In this document: positions 32,913 to 42,659 of the stretch, piece by piece
Position numbering within the stretch: position 1 is the stretch's first letter
How the letters are laid out: every line of letters begins with the position of its first letter
Source of the DNA: Rhizobium sp. R711
GTDB lineage: Bacteria > Pseudomonadota > Alphaproteobacteria > Rhizobiales > Rhizobiaceae
Assembly: GCF_002211365.1 (NCBI RefSeq)
Contig: NZ_LOKZ01000005.1
Coordinates: 1-64,000, forward strand
Direction: 5' to 3'
DNA: 64,000 nucleotides
Notes under the pieces: generated by a model
Database searches by the model: none
What the model saw: the letters and a program-made list of their open reading frames with translations, nothing else
What the model was told of the DNA's origin: nothing
Made by a program: the position numbers and the translations under genes

Positions 32913-34291
32913 CGACGGCCTATTCGCTCCGACGAAGGCTCCTGTTCTGGCTGCTGATCTCGACTGCCATCATCGGCATGGTCGCGCTCGCGGACACCTA
33001 TCGGGAAGCCGTGCAGACCTCCAACATCGTCTCGGACCGCGTGCTGGCAGGCTCGGCGCTCGCCATCGCCGAACGCGTCGTCGTGGCCGAAGACGGCACG
33101 CTCGAGGTCGATATCCCCTATGTGGCGCTTGAAATGCTGACCTCGGCCGCGCAGGACCGGGTCTTCTATCGCGTCGACGGACCGCCGGGGAAATTCATCA
33201 CCGGCTACCAGGCGCTGCCCGTGCTTGCGGAAACCGTCGGCGACACCGCCGCCTTTGCCGACGACACCTTTCGCGGCGAACCGATCCGGGTGGCGACACT
33301 GAAACGCTCAGCCTCGACCGGCATCCGCTCGGTCCCCTTCGCCGTCACCGTCGCGGAGACTACGATTGCCCGCCGCCAACTGGCCCGCGCCATCCTCTTC
33401 CGCTCCGCACTCCGCCTCTCCTTCATGATCGCGGGCGCCGCCGTCATTGTCTGGATCTCGGTCACCGTGGCCCTCCGCCCGCTCTACAAGCTGCGCGATG
33501 CGATCGGCGAGCGGAGCCCCGACGACCTCCACCCGATCGAACAATCCGTGCCAAGCGAGGTCCAACCGCTGGTCGATACGGTGAACGGCTTCATGGTGCG
33601 TCTGGAATCGGCGCTGGATGCGCTTCGCAACTTCACCGGCAACGCCAGCCACCAGCTGCGCACGCCGCTTGCGATCATCCGCACGCAGCTCGCGCTGTCG
33701 GCCCGATCAGACACACTGGCAGAAGCGCAGGGCTCCGCCCTGAAGGGTGATCAGGCCGTCGCCCATGCCGAACGCATTCTCGCGCAATTGCTACTGATGG
33801 CGAAGATCGATGCGGCAACAGCGAAGGAGGCGCTGACCGCCTCCTCGATCGACCTGACGGCCATCGCCCAGGACATCACCGGGGAGCTCATCCCGGCGGC
33901 CGCCGAGGCGGGCATCGATCTCGGTTTCGAAGGCAACCGCCCTGCCTTCATCCGCGCCGAGCCGCTGCTGATCGGCGAGCTGTTGCGCAACCTTGCCGGA
34001 AACGCCATCGCCTATGCCGGCAAGGGTGCGGAGGTGACGGTGCGGATAGCTGAAACGGATGAGGCCGTCCGCCTCGAAGTCGAGGACAATGGGCCGGGCA
34101 TTCCAGCGGAGAAGCTGGCCGCCGTGCGGCGACGCTTTTCACGCGGCAGCGATTCGGGTGCGCCGGGGGCCGGGCTCGGCCTGCCGATTGTCGAAGAGAT
34201 CGCTGGTCTCTTCAACGCGGCGCTGACGCTGGAGCCCGGCATGGACGGTAGAGGCCTCAAAGCCTCCGTGACCTTTACGAAGGTTGCGTAA
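32909..34291 (+). CDS. tctE: Sensor histidine kinase, TctE type
   Basis: The 460-aa inner-membrane kinase has TM1 at about residues 11-29, a periplasmic 2CSK_N-type sensor domain at about 30-165, TM2 at about 170-190 and a HAMP-like linker (LRPLYKLRDAIGERSPDDL). The dimerisation domain carries H248 (NASHQLRTPLAII). The ATPase domain has N (LLRNLAGNAIAYA), G1 (VEDNGPGIP) and G2 (GAGLGLPIVEEIAGLF) boxes. It overlaps tctD by 4 bp. The periplasmic region of only about 135 residues is typical for kinases that sense through a partner binding protein, and the divergent COG1840 protein is the natural candidate. Confidence 0.92.
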   Translation: MTTAYSLRRRLLFWLLISTAIIGMVALADTYREAVQTSNIVSDRVLAGSALAIAERVVVAEDGTLEVDIPYVALEMLTSAAQDRVFYRVDGPPGKFITGYQALPVLAETVGDTAAFADDTFRGEPIRVATLKRSASTGIRSVPFAVTVAETTIARRQLARAILFRSALRLSFMIAGAAVIVWISVTVALRPLYKLRDAIGERSPDDLHPIEQSVPSEVQPLVDTVNGFMVRLESALDALRNFTGNASHQLRTPLAIIRTQLALSARSDTLAEAQGSALKGDQAVAHAERILAQLLLMAKIDAATAKEALTASSIDLTAIAQDITGELIPAAAEAGIDLGFEGNRPAFIRAEPLLIGELLRNLAGNAIAYAGKGAEVTVRIAETDEAVRLEVEDNGPGIPAEKLAAVRRRFSRGSDSGAPGAGLGLPIVEEIAGLFNAALTLEPGMDGRGLKASVTFTKVA

Positions 34292-34401
34292 AGGCTTAGC
34301 CGGCTTGGCCAAACCGCCTTGCATTCTTTCGCTGCATTGCACACACTGCCACCCGGGAACAGCAAATGCCGTCAACGATACGGCAGCGGACAAGGCAATA
34401 C

Positions 34402-37400
34402 ATGTCGATCAAAGCCAGCATCTATCATCTGACGCATTACAAATACGACAAGCCGGTCCGCCTCGGACCCCAGATCATCCGCCTCAAGCCCGCTTCGCAT
34501 TCGAAGACGCGGGTGATCAGCCATTCGCTGAAGGTCTCGCCGTCGAACCATTTCGTGAACCTGCAGCAGGATCCCTACGGCAATTACCTTGCCCGCTACG
34601 TCTTCCCCGACCCGGTGACCGAGTTCAAGATCGAGGTCGATCTCGTCGCCGACATGACGGTCTACAATCCCTTCGATTTCTTCATCGAGGAGAGCGCCGA
34701 AATGTGGCCCTTCTCCTATCCCGAGGAGATCAGGGACGACCTGAAGATCTACATGCTGCCGCAGCTGGTGGAGCCGGCGCTGGCAGCCTATCTCTCAGGC
34801 ATAGACCGCACCCCGATGCGCACCACCGATTTCATCGTCGGTCTCAATGCCCGGCTGAAGAACGACGTCGAGTACGTCATCCGCATGGAGCCCGGCGTGC
34901 AGACGCCGGAAGAGACGCTGAAGCTGGCGCTCGGCTCCTGTCGCGATTCGAGCTGGCTGCTGGTCGAGATCCTCCGCAATCTCGGCTTCGCCGCCCGCTT
35001 CGTCTCCGGCTATCTCATCCAGTTGACGCCCGATCTGAAAGCGCTCGACGGTCCCTCCGGCACCGAGGTCGATTTCACCGACCTCCACGCCTGGTGCGAG
35101 GTCTATATCCCCGGCGCCGGCTGGATCGGCCTCGACCCGACCTCCGGCCTATTGACCGGCGAAAGCCACATCCCGCTCGCCGCCACCCCGCACCATCGCA
35201 ACGCCGCCCCCATCTCCGGCGCCCTCTACGGCCACGCCAACACCGAATTCGCCTTCGACATGAAGGTCGCGCGCGTCGCGGAGCACCCGCGCATCACCAA
35301 GCCTTTTTCCGATGACAGCTGGCACGAGCTCAACGAACTCGGCCTCAAGGTCGACCGCATCCTTGAGGCCGAGGATGTCAGGCTCACCATGGGCGGCGAG
35401 CCGACCTTCGTCTCCATCGACGACTTCGAATCCGAGGAGTGGAACACCGCAGCCGTCGGCCCGACCAAGCGCGAGAAGGCCGACGTGCTGATCCGTAAGC
35501 TACGCGAACGCTTCGCGCCCGGCGGCTTCCTGCATTACGGTCAGGGCAAGTGGTATCCGGGCGAAAGCCTGCCGCGCTGGACCTTCTCGCTGTACTGGCG
35601 CAAGGACGGCAAGCCGATCTGGCGGAATCCGGATCTGATCGCCGATGAGGGCAAGGACACCGGCGTAAAGGCCGACGATGCTGCCAACCTGTTGAATGCC
35701 ATCGCCCGGGAACTGGCGATCGAAACGGACATGGTGCTGCCCGCCTATGAGGATCCGGCCGAATGGATCCTCAAGGAAGGAAGCCTGCCAGATAATGTCG
35801 ATCCCTCGAACTCGAAGCTGAAGGACCCGGAAGAGCGCAGCCGCATCGCCCGCGTCTTCGAACGCGGCCTGACGGTACCAACAGGCTATATCCTCCCCGT
35901 CCAGGCCTGGAACGCCAGGGCATCCGGCAAGCGCTGGGTCAGCGAGCGGTGGAAGACCCGCCGCGGCAAGATCTTCCTCGTGCCCGGCGACAGTCCCGTC
36001 GGCTACCGCCTGCCGCTCGGCACCCTGCCCTACGTGCCGCCGGCGCGCTTTCCCTATATCCACCCGGCCGACCCCTCCATCCCGCGCAGGCCCCTGCCCG
36101 ATGTCTTCGTGCCATCAGGCCGCGCCATGCCGGAAGCCTCGCGCCACCGCGACGAGACCGGCCAGGACCGCGTCGAGCAGACCATTGGCGAAATCGGCGG
36201 CGCCGTGCGCACCGCAATCTCGGTCGAGCCGCGCGACGGCCGGCTTTGCGTCTTCATGCCCCCGGTCGAGCGCATCGAGGATTATCTCGAGCTGATCGCG
36301 GCGGCCGAAAACGCCGCCGCCGAACTCGGCCTGCCCGTCCATATCGAAGGCTATTCGCCGCCGCAGGACGAGCGCATCAACGTCATCCGCGTCGCCCCCG
36401 ACCCCGGCGTCATCGAGGTCAACATCCATCCCGCCTCCAACTGGCAGGACTGCGTCGCGATCACCACGGCTGTCTACGAAGAGGCGCGCCAGTCGCGGCT
36501 CGGCGCCGACAAGTTCATGATCGACGGGCGCCACACCGGCACTGGCGGCGGCAACCACGTGGTCGTCGGCGGCGCCAATCCCGGCGACAGCCCGTTCCTG
36601 CGCCGTCCCGATCTGTTGAAGAGCCTGGTGCTGCACTGGCAGCGCCATCCGTCGCTCTCCTACATGTTTTCAGGCATGTTCATCGGCCCGACCAGCCAGG
36701 CGCCACGCATCGACGAGGCTCGCCACGACAGCCTCTACGAGCTGGAAACGGCGCTCGCCCAGATCCCCGCACCGGGCCGGGGCCTAACACCGCTGCCGTG
36801 GATCACCGACCGCCTGTTCCGCAATCTCCTGATCGACGTCACCGGCAACACCCACCGCGCCGAGATTTGCATCGACAAGCTGTTCTCGCCCGACGGCCCG
36901 ACCGGTCGCTTGGGACTTGTCGAGTTCCGCGGCTTCGAGATGCCGCCGAATTCGCGCATGTCGCTCGCCCAGCAATTGCTGGTCCGCGCCCTCATCGCCC
37001 GCTTCTGGCAGAACCCGGCCGACGGCCGCTTCGTGCGCTGGGGCACGACCCTGCACGACCGTTTCATGCTGCCGCACTTCGTCTGGCACGACTTCCTCGA
37101 CGTGCTCGCCGATCTCAAGCAGAACGGCTTCGGCCTCAGCCCGGAATGGTTCAAGGCGCAGCTCGAATTCCGCTTCCCCTTCTGCGGCGAAGTCGAATAC
37201 GAGGGCTCCAAGCTGGAGCTTCGCCAGGCGCTGGAACCCTGGAACGTCATGGGCGAAGAAGGTGCGATCGGCGGCACCGTGCGCTATGTCGACAGCTCCG
37301 TCGAGCGCCTGCAGGTGCGGCTCGAGACCAGTAACGCCTCCCGCTACACCGTCACCTGCAACGGCCGCACCGTGCCGTTGACGCCGACGGGAACGGCGGG

Positions 37401-37722
37401 CGTCTCGGTCGCCGGCGTCCGCTTCAAGGCATGGCAGCCGGCGTCGGGATTGCACCCGCTTCTGCCGGTCAACACGCCGCTGACCTTCGACATTTATGAT
37501 ACATGGTCGAAGCGTTCGATCGGCGGCTGCATCTATCATGTTGCCCATCCGGGCGGGCGTAACTATGACACCTTCCCGGTCAATGGTAACGAAGCGGAAG
37601 CAAGGCGTCTGGCGCGATTCGAGCCGTGGGGGCATACATCGGGCGGCTATATCCCGCGCACGGAGACAGCTTCGCCGGAATTCCCGCTGACGCTCGATCT
37701 TCGCAGGCCGGTGGGAATCTAG
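34402..37722 (+). CDS. Large transglutaminase-family protein with DUF2126 domain
   Basis: The product is about 1106 aa, starting at 34402 ([19 protein letters not shown]), with AAGG 7 nt upstream. An ATG 12 codons earlier is less typical. Residues 1-85 form the bacterial transglutaminase N domain. The transglut_core has the catalytic triad C180 (LGSCRDSSW), H229 ([10 protein letters not shown]) and D245 (GLDPTSG). From about 290 onward runs DUF2126 ([34 protein letters not shown]). No signal peptide is seen, so it is cytoplasmic. The three-gene set it starts is conserved in many bacteria and predicted to join or cleave peptides; no substrate is known. It is separated from tctE by about 110 bp and from the next gene by 13 bp. 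Confidence 0.9.
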   Translation: MSIKASIYHLTHYKYDKPVRLGPQIIRLKPASHSKTRVISHSLKVSPSNHFVNLQQDPYGNYLARYVFPDPVTEFKIEVDLVADMTVYNPFDFFIEESAEMWPFSYPEEIRDDLKIYMLPQLVEPALAAYLSGIDRTPMRTTDFIVGLNARLKNDVEYVIRMEPGVQTPEETLKLALGSCRDSSWLLVEILRNLGFAARFVSGYLIQLTPDLKALDGPSGTEVDFTDLHAWCEVYIPGAGWIGLDPTSGLLTGESHIPLAATPHHRNAAPISGALYGHANTEFAFDMKVARVAEHPRITKPFSDDSWHELNELGLKVDRILEAEDVRLTMGGEPTFVSIDDFESEEWNTAAVGPTKREKADVLIRKLRERFAPGGFLHYGQGKWYPGESLPRWTFSLYWRKDGKPIWRNPDLIADEGKDTGVKADDAANLLNAIARELAIETDMVLPAYEDPAEWILKEGSLPDNVDPSNSKLKDPEERSRIARVFERGLTVPTGYILPVQAWNARASGKRWVSERWKTRRGKIFLVPGDSPVGYRLPLGTLPYVPPARFPYIHPADPSIPRRPLPDVFVPSGRAMPEASRHRDETGQDRVEQTIGEIGGAVRTAISVEPRDGRLCVFMPPVERIEDYLELIAAAENAAAELGLPVHIEGYSPPQDERINVIRVAPDPGVIEVNIHPASNWQDCVAITTAVYEEARQSRLGADKFMIDGRHTGTGGGNHVVVGGANPGDSPFLRRPDLLKSLVLHWQRHPSLSYMFSGMFIGPTSQAPRIDEARHDSLYELETALAQIPAPGRGLTPLPWITDRLFRNLLIDVTGNTHRAEICIDKLFSPDGPTGRLGLVEFRGFEMPPNSRMSLAQQLLVRALIARFWQNPADGRFVRWGTTLHDRFMLPHFVWHDFLDVLADLKQNGFGLSPEWFKAQLEFRFPFCGEVEYEGSKLELRQALEPWNVMGEEGAIGGTVRYVDSSVERLQVRLETSNASRYTVTCNGRTVPLTPTGTAGVSVAGVRFKAWQPASGLHPLLPVNTPLTFDIYDTWSKRSIGGCIYHVAHPGGRNYDTFPVNGNEAEARRLARFEPWGHTSGGYIPRTETASPEFPLTLDLRRPVGI

Positions 37723-37735
37723 ACGTTAGGGCGAA

Positions 37736-40153
37736 ATGGGCAAAAAACCGACGGCAGAACTGAGGGAAGCACCACGCAACCGCACCGGCAACGATGCGGT
37801 GCTCAGCTACGCCCCGCTGCCTGGCGTGGCCGACGAAATGGTCGATACCAACGGCGCCATCCGTCCGGTCTGGCAGCGTTTCTTCGCGCATCTGAGCGGC
37901 ATGCCCGAAAAGGACCTGACCGAGCGCTTCGCTCGCGCCGATCGCTATCTCCGCGATGCCGGCGTGTTTTATCGCGCCTATGGCAGCACCGGCAGCGCCG
38001 AGCGCTCCTGGCCGCTTTCGCATGTGCCCGTCCTGATCCACGCCCGCGAATGGGAAGCGCTGTCGGCCGGCCTCGTACAGCGCGCCGACCTGCTTGAGGC
38101 GATTGTTGCCGACATCTACGGTCAGAACCGGCTGGTCGCAGACGGCGTCCTGCCACCCGCACTCATCGCCGCCAATCCGGAGTACCAGCGTCCACTCGTT
38201 GGCGTCACTCCCGCGGGCGGTCATTATCTGCATTTCTGCGCCTTCGAGATCGGCCGCGGCCCGGACGGCAACTGGTGGGTGCTGGCCGACCGCACCCAGG
38301 CTCCGTCGGGCGCTGGTTTCGCGCTCGAGAACCGCGTCGCAACGACCCGCGCCTTCTCCGACATCTATGCCGAGACCCCGGTTCATCGCCTGGCCTCCTT
38401 CTTCGGCGCCTTCCGTGACGCGCTGCAAGGCATGAAGCACAGCGGCGACGACCGCATCGCCGTCCTGACCCCCGGCCCCGCCAACGAGACCTATTACGAA
38501 CACGCCTATATCGCCCGCTACCTCGGCTTCATGCTGCTCGAGGGCGAGGACCTGACGGTCGTCAACGGCAAGGTGATGGTGCGCACCGTTTCGGGCCTGA
38601 AGCCGATGACCGTTCTCTGGCGCCGCCTCGATTCCGCCTATGCCGACCCGCTCGAACTGAACCAGAATTCGCACATCGGCACGCCCGGCCTCGTGGAAGC
38701 ATTGCGCGCCGAAAGCGTCACCATCGTCAACGCGCTCGGCAGCGGCATCATCGAGACCCGCGCGCTTCTCGCCTTCATGCCGACCATCTGTCGCCGCCTG
38801 TTCGGCGAAGAACTGAAGCTCCCCTCGATCGCGACCTGGTGGTGCGGCCAGAAAGGCGAGCGCGAACATGTCGCAAAGAACATCGGGAAGATGGTGATCG
38901 GCCCGGCTTATTCGCGCGCGCCCTTCTTCGATGACAGCGGTGAATCCGTGCTCGGCTCGAGCCTGCGCGCCACCGCCAAAGACTCGATCGCCGACTGGCT
39001 GAATTCCGACGGCACAAAGCTCGTCGGCCAGGAAGTCGTGACGCTTTCGACAACGCCCGCCTGGATCGACGGCAAGCTGACGCCACGGCCGATGTCGCTG
39101 CGCGTCTTCGCGGCTCGCACGGCCAATGGCTGGCAGATCATGCCCGGCGGCTTTGCCCGCATCGGCGGCAGCGACGACGTGGCGGCCATCGCCATGCAGT
39201 CTGGCGGTGCGGCCGCCGACGTCTGGATTGTCAGCGACAAGCCGGTGGAGCGGCACACGCTGCTGCCGGCCGAAGGCAGCTTCACCCGCAACATGCCGGG
39301 CAGCCTGCCGAGCCGCGCCGCCGACAACCTCTTCTGGCTTGGCCGCTACATCGAACGCGCCGAAGGGGCACTGCGCATCCTGCGCGCCTGGCACGCCCGC
39401 TTCGCCGAGGCCGCCGATCCGAGCCAGCCGCTACTGGCCGACGTGACGGCCTATCTGACAGCCGTCGATATCGACACCAAGGACGCGGTGCCGGACACGC
39501 TGCTGCGCAACATCGACAGCGCCGTCTATTCCGCCAGCAACATCCGCGACCGCTTTTCACCCGACGGTTGGCTGGCGCTGACCGATCTCGCCAAGACGGC
39601 GCGGCGTTTCCACGCGACGGTCTCACCGGGCGACGACGCAAGCCATGCGATGACGATCCTGCTGCGCAAGCTCGCGGGTTTCGCAGGTCTGGTGCACGAA
39701 AATATGTATCGCTTCATGGGCTGGCGGTTCCTGTCGCTCGGCCGCCATATCGAGCGCGGCCTGCACATGACGCGGCTGCTCGGCCACATGTCGGGACCGG
39801 ACGCCCCCGACGGCGCGCTCGACATGCTGCTGGAGATCGGCGACAGCGTCATGACCCATCGCCGTCGCTACAACGTCAACACTGCCCGCCTGACGGTCAC
39901 CGATCTTCTGGCGCTAGATCCACTCAACCCGCGCTCGATCCTCTTCCAGATGAACGAGATCCATCGCGAGGTGGAGCAATTGCCGAACGCGCTCGTCAAC
40001 GGCCAGATGTCGCCCTTCTACCGCGAAGCAATGCGGCTCCACGCAGGTCTTGCGGTGATGACGCCGGAGACGATGAGCGTCGATGTCTATCGCCGTCTCG
40101 AACGCGAGTTGGAACAACTGTCCGACCTTCTTGCCCAAACATATCTCGGGTGA
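37736..40153 (+). CDS. Circularly permuted ATP-grasp protein fused to an alpha-E domain
   Basis: The 805-aa fusion has two parts. Residues about 1-480 are the circularly permuted ATP-grasp domain (DUF404/DUF407): RADLLEAIVADIYGQNRLV, RPLVGVTPAGGHYLHFCAFE, WWVLADRTQAPSGAGFALENR and LTPGPANETYYEHAYIARYLG are its landmarks. Residues about 515-800 form the all-helical alpha-E domain (DUF403): LPSRAADNLFWLGRYIERAEG and MTILLRKLAGFAGLVHENMYR. In many genomes these are two genes; here they are one. ATP-grasp enzymes form amide bonds through acyl phosphates, so peptide tagging or synthesis is the working prediction. Its stop codon overlaps the GTG of the next gene. Confidence 0.92.
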   Translation: MGKKPTAELREAPRNRTGNDAVLSYAPLPGVADEMVDTNGAIRPVWQRFFAHLSGMPEKDLTERFARADRYLRDAGVFYRAYGSTGSAERSWPLSHVPVLIHAREWEALSAGLVQRADLLEAIVADIYGQNRLVADGVLPPALIAANPEYQRPLVGVTPAGGHYLHFCAFEIGRGPDGNWWVLADRTQAPSGAGFALENRVATTRAFSDIYAETPVHRLASFFGAFRDALQGMKHSGDDRIAVLTPGPANETYYEHAYIARYLGFMLLEGEDLTVVNGKVMVRTVSGLKPMTVLWRRLDSAYADPLELNQNSHIGTPGLVEALRAESVTIVNALGSGIIETRALLAFMPTICRRLFGEELKLPSIATWWCGQKGEREHVAKNIGKMVIGPAYSRAPFFDDSGESVLGSSLRATAKDSIADWLNSDGTKLVGQEVVTLSTTPAWIDGKLTPRPMSLRVFAARTANGWQIMPGGFARIGGSDDVAAIAMQSGGAAADVWIVSDKPVERHTLLPAEGSFTRNMPGSLPSRAADNLFWLGRYIERAEGALRILRAWHARFAEAADPSQPLLADVTAYLTAVDIDTKDAVPDTLLRNIDSAVYSASNIRDRFSPDGWLALTDLAKTARRFHATVSPGDDASHAMTILLRKLAGFAGLVHENMYRFMGWRFLSLGRHIERGLHMTRLLGHMSGPDAPDGALDMLLEIGDSVMTHRRRYNVNTARLTVTDLLALDPLNPRSILFQMNEIHREVEQLPNALVNGQMSPFYREAMRLHAGLAVMTPETMSVDVYRRLERELEQLSDLLAQTYLG

Positions 40154-41037
40154 CTCAGGTGCTCTACGATCTCTCCCTGCACATGGGCTACATCTACGAC
40201 ACCCCGGCCTCCGGTGCCCGCCACATCATGCGGCTGATGCCATTGTCTCTGCCAGATCGTCAGCGGCTGATCGCCGGCTCCATCAAGGTTTCGCCAACGC
40301 CGGACGAACAGGCCCACTTTGTGGATTTCTTCGAGCATCCCGCGACTTCCTTCATGTTGCGCGCGCCGCACGAAAAGCTTGATATCCGCATGCAGGCCCG
40401 CGTGCAGGTGGAGAGCCATTCGATCGCGGCGGATTTTTCGCCAGTGCTTGCGAAGTTGCCGGATGAGATTGCTGGCGTCTGGTCGCTGAAGCCCGATGCC
40501 CCGCACCACTTTCTCGGCAACAGCCCTCGCCTGCTGGAAACGCGCGCCATTTCGGACTATGCGAAGGCCTGCGCCGAAGCGTCATTGACCGTGCTGCAGA
40601 TCGCCACTGCGCTTTGCGCGAAAATCCACCGGGATTTCAAGTACGATGCCGAAGCGACGACCGTCGATACGACGCCGCTTGAGGCCTTCCAGTTGAAGAG
40701 CGGCGTCTGCCAGGACTTCGCCCATGTCATGATCCTTGCACTCCGCAGTCTCGGCATTCCGGCGGGCTATGTCTCCGGCTTCCTGCGCACCATCCCGCCG
40801 CCCGGCAAGGAACGGCTGGAGGGCGCCGACGCCATGCACGCCTGGGTCAGGGTCTGGTGCGGCGAAACGATCGGTTGGGTCGAACTCGACCCGACGAACA
40901 ACATCCCGGCCGGCACCGACCACATCGTCGTCGCCTATGGCCGCGACTACGCCGACGTCGCCCCGGTCATCGGTGTCTTGAAGAGCTACGGCGGCCAACG
41001 CGCCGTCCAGGCGGTAGACGTCGTCCCGCTGGGGTGA
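40150..41037 (+). CDS. Second transglutaminase-family protein
   Basis: The 295-aa protein starts at the GTG at 40150, which overlaps the preceding TGA by 4 bp (GTGA), so it is translationally coupled; an in-frame extension upstream lies inside the ATP-grasp gene. It has a bacterial transglutaminase N domain (residues about 1-85) and a core with C187 (SGVCQDFAHVM), H230 (AMHAWVRVW) and D247 (VELDPTNN). It is predicted to be a cysteine peptidase or amidase rather than a crosslinking enzyme. It has no DUF2126 extension, unlike the first transglutaminase. It closes the operon, and a terminator-like hairpin follows 30 bp on. Confidence 0.92.
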   Translation: MTQVLYDLSLHMGYIYDTPASGARHIMRLMPLSLPDRQRLIAGSIKVSPTPDEQAHFVDFFEHPATSFMLRAPHEKLDIRMQARVQVESHSIAADFSPVLAKLPDEIAGVWSLKPDAPHHFLGNSPRLLETRAISDYAKACAEASLTVLQIATALCAKIHRDFKYDAEATTVDTTPLEAFQLKSGVCQDFAHVMILALRSLGIPAGYVSGFLRTIPPPGKERLEGADAMHAWVRVWCGETIGWVELDPTNNIPAGTDHIVVAYGRDYADVAPVIGVLKSYGGQRAVQAVDVVPLG

Positions 41038-41061
41038 ACATTCTATAGCTGCATCAATGTC

Positions 41062-41087
41062 AAAAATCCCTCAAAGAGGGCATTTTT
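41062..41087 (+). terminator. Terminator-like hairpin after the transglutaminase operon
   Basis: The sequence AAAAATCCCTC-AAA-GAGGGCATTTTT (41062-41087) pairs except for one C-C mismatch and ends in T5. It is followed by the promoter region of the vWA gene. Confidence 0.65.
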
Positions 41088-41209
41088 CATTGAGGCTGCG
41101 CACAAGAAAGCGACATTCCGCTAGAATCTTAACGATCCGATAAAGGCGAGCTCAACAATTGCCGGGCATGAATTAGGCATTATTGGGGCACTTAACTCAG
41201 GTGAGCATG

Positions 41210-42388
41210 ATGAGCACCTTTCAATCGCTGAAGTCGAGCCTGTCTCGGCTGCAGAAGGATCGGCATGGCAATTTCGGGATGGTTACTGCGATCCTGCTAC
41301 CGATCGCAATAGGAGCCGGCGCGGTCGCGGTTGACGTAACCAACGCTGCGTTGGCGAAGCATCAGTTACAGGAAGCCTCCGACGCGGCGGCACTTGCCAC
41401 CGCCTCCGCCCTTGCCGAGGGAAAGATCGACACAACGACTGCCTCTGCGTTCGCGAAGGATTTCGTTGCCGGTCAGATGGCAAACTTCATTAGCGACACG
41501 ACCGCACTCCGGGCCGCCACAACGGCCACAGCGACCAAGACAACGTCCGGGAGTGCTGCAAGCTACAGCGTGAACGTCTCATCGTCTTACAGCATGCAAC
41601 TCAGCGGCCTTGCGCGGGTCATCGGCTTCCAGACTGCCAACATCGCTACGTCAAGCCAAACAGCAAGCGGCTATTCCGAGAAGCAGGGTTCAGTTTCGAT
41701 ATTCCTGGCTCTCGATAAATCGGGCTCGATGGGCGACTACACAACGACGTCCTACACCTATACCTGCGGTAAAAACCACAATAAGACGTGCACAGCCTAC
41801 TACACTAAAATTGCAGCCTTGAAGCTCGCGGTCGGTAACTTGACGGCAGAACTCGACAAGGCCGACCCAACGCACATCTATTCCCGCACGGGTGCGGTCT
41901 CCTACGATCTCATTACGTATCCGGAAACCAAGCTCGCCTGGGGAACCAGTGCCGTCACGACCTATGTCAACGCGCTCTCGGCGGCCAACGGCACGAATTC
42001 CAGCGGCGCGGTGAGCATGGCCTATAACTCGTTGATCGCGAAAAACAACGCCGGCAACGACAGCGAAAACGCTCTGCATCAGGCGAAAACCGGCCAGACG
42101 CCCAAGAAATATATTGTCTTCATGACGGACGGTGACAACAACGATGATCCGTCAGGCGGCCGCTCCTATGACACGTTGACGAAGGGCACGTGCGATAAAG
42201 CGAAGGGTGATGGCATTGAGATCTACACGGTCGCCTTCATGGCGCCTGAGAACGGCCAGGCGCTGCTGAAGTATTGCGCGACGGATGACAACCACTACTT
42301 CAAGGCAGAAAGCATGTCCGATCTTCTCGCTGCCTTTAAAGAGATCGGCGCAAAAGCTTCCGACCAGACGACGCGCCTGATCAACTGA
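41210..42388 (+). CDS. TadG-like pilus-assembly protein with von Willebrand factor A domain
   Basis: The 392-aa protein starts at 41210 (MSTFQSLKSSLSRLQ), with AGGTGA 5 nt upstream; the ATG just before it is too close. Residues about 20-45 are the TadE/TadG pseudopilin-like region (DRHGNFGMVTAILLPIAIGAGAVAVDV), then ALAKHQLQEASDAAALATASALA. From about 160 a vWA domain follows with the metal site D169-K-S-G-S (LALDKSGSMGD) and FMTDGDNND. The middle is rich in Thr, Ser and Ala and has cysteines in YTCGKNHNKTC. TadG proteins are exported Flp/Tad pilus components, but no other tad gene is in the window, so this is an orphan. Localisation is probably envelope; function unknown. Confidence 0.83.
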   Translation: MSTFQSLKSSLSRLQKDRHGNFGMVTAILLPIAIGAGAVAVDVTNAALAKHQLQEASDAAALATASALAEGKIDTTTASAFAKDFVAGQMANFISDTTALRAATTATATKTTSGSAASYSVNVSSSYSMQLSGLARVIGFQTANIATSSQTASGYSEKQGSVSIFLALDKSGSMGDYTTTSYTYTCGKNHNKTCTAYYTKIAALKLAVGNLTAELDKADPTHIYSRTGAVSYDLITYPETKLAWGTSAVTTYVNALSAANGTNSSGAVSMAYNSLIAKNNAGNDSENALHQAKTGQTPKKYIVFMTDGDNNDDPSGGRSYDTLTKGTCDKAKGDGIEIYTVAFMAPENGQALLKYCATDDNHYFKAESMSDLLAAFKEIGAKASDQTTRLIN

Positions 42389-42410
42389 TCTCTAGACTAT
42401 CTCAAGCAAC

Positions 42411-42440
42411 AAGCCGCTCCGGAACAAACCGGAGCGGCTT
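42411..42440 (+). terminator. Terminator of the vWA gene
   Basis: A perfect 12-bp stem AAGCCGCTCCGG/CCGGAGCGGCTT (42411-42422 with 42429-42440) with a 6-nt loop is followed by TTCGTTTG. Confidence 0.9.
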
Positions 42441-42470
42441 TTCGTTTGCTTGCAAAAACGCGCGTATCAA

Positions 42471-42615
42471 AATCGGAAAACCGATTGAAATCAAGCTCTT
42501 TCCGCAATGGAACGTCGAGGCTCGTCAATTTTTTCGTTTGGGTAATTCCCTTGTTGCAAGTGCGTTGTAACGATGCATAAACTGCGTCTTTAGTGCGCGG
42601 TAAACCGATTGAAAT
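42471..42615 (+). promoter_or_regulatory. Paired operator-like repeats upstream of the glycogen operon
   Basis: The 14-mer AAACCGATTGAAAT occurs at 42478-42491 and again at 42602-42615, 124 bp apart. Each copy is preceded by CGG, giving CGG(A/T)AAACCGATTGAAAT. The first copy is part of the inverted repeat AATCGG-AAAA-CCGATT (42471-42486), the second of CGGT-AA-ACCG (42598-42607). Two such sites before glgP suggest a regulator that may bridge them; no family is assigned. Confidence 0.5.
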
Positions 42616-42659
42616 TGGCATAAAGCACTGAAACAGAACAGAATTGGCGAGGACTGACG

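Noticed and set aside
35949..37334. 461-residue plus-strand frame inside the large transglutaminase gene
   Set aside because: Arg/Pro/His-rich alternative frame of an intact DUF2126 domain.
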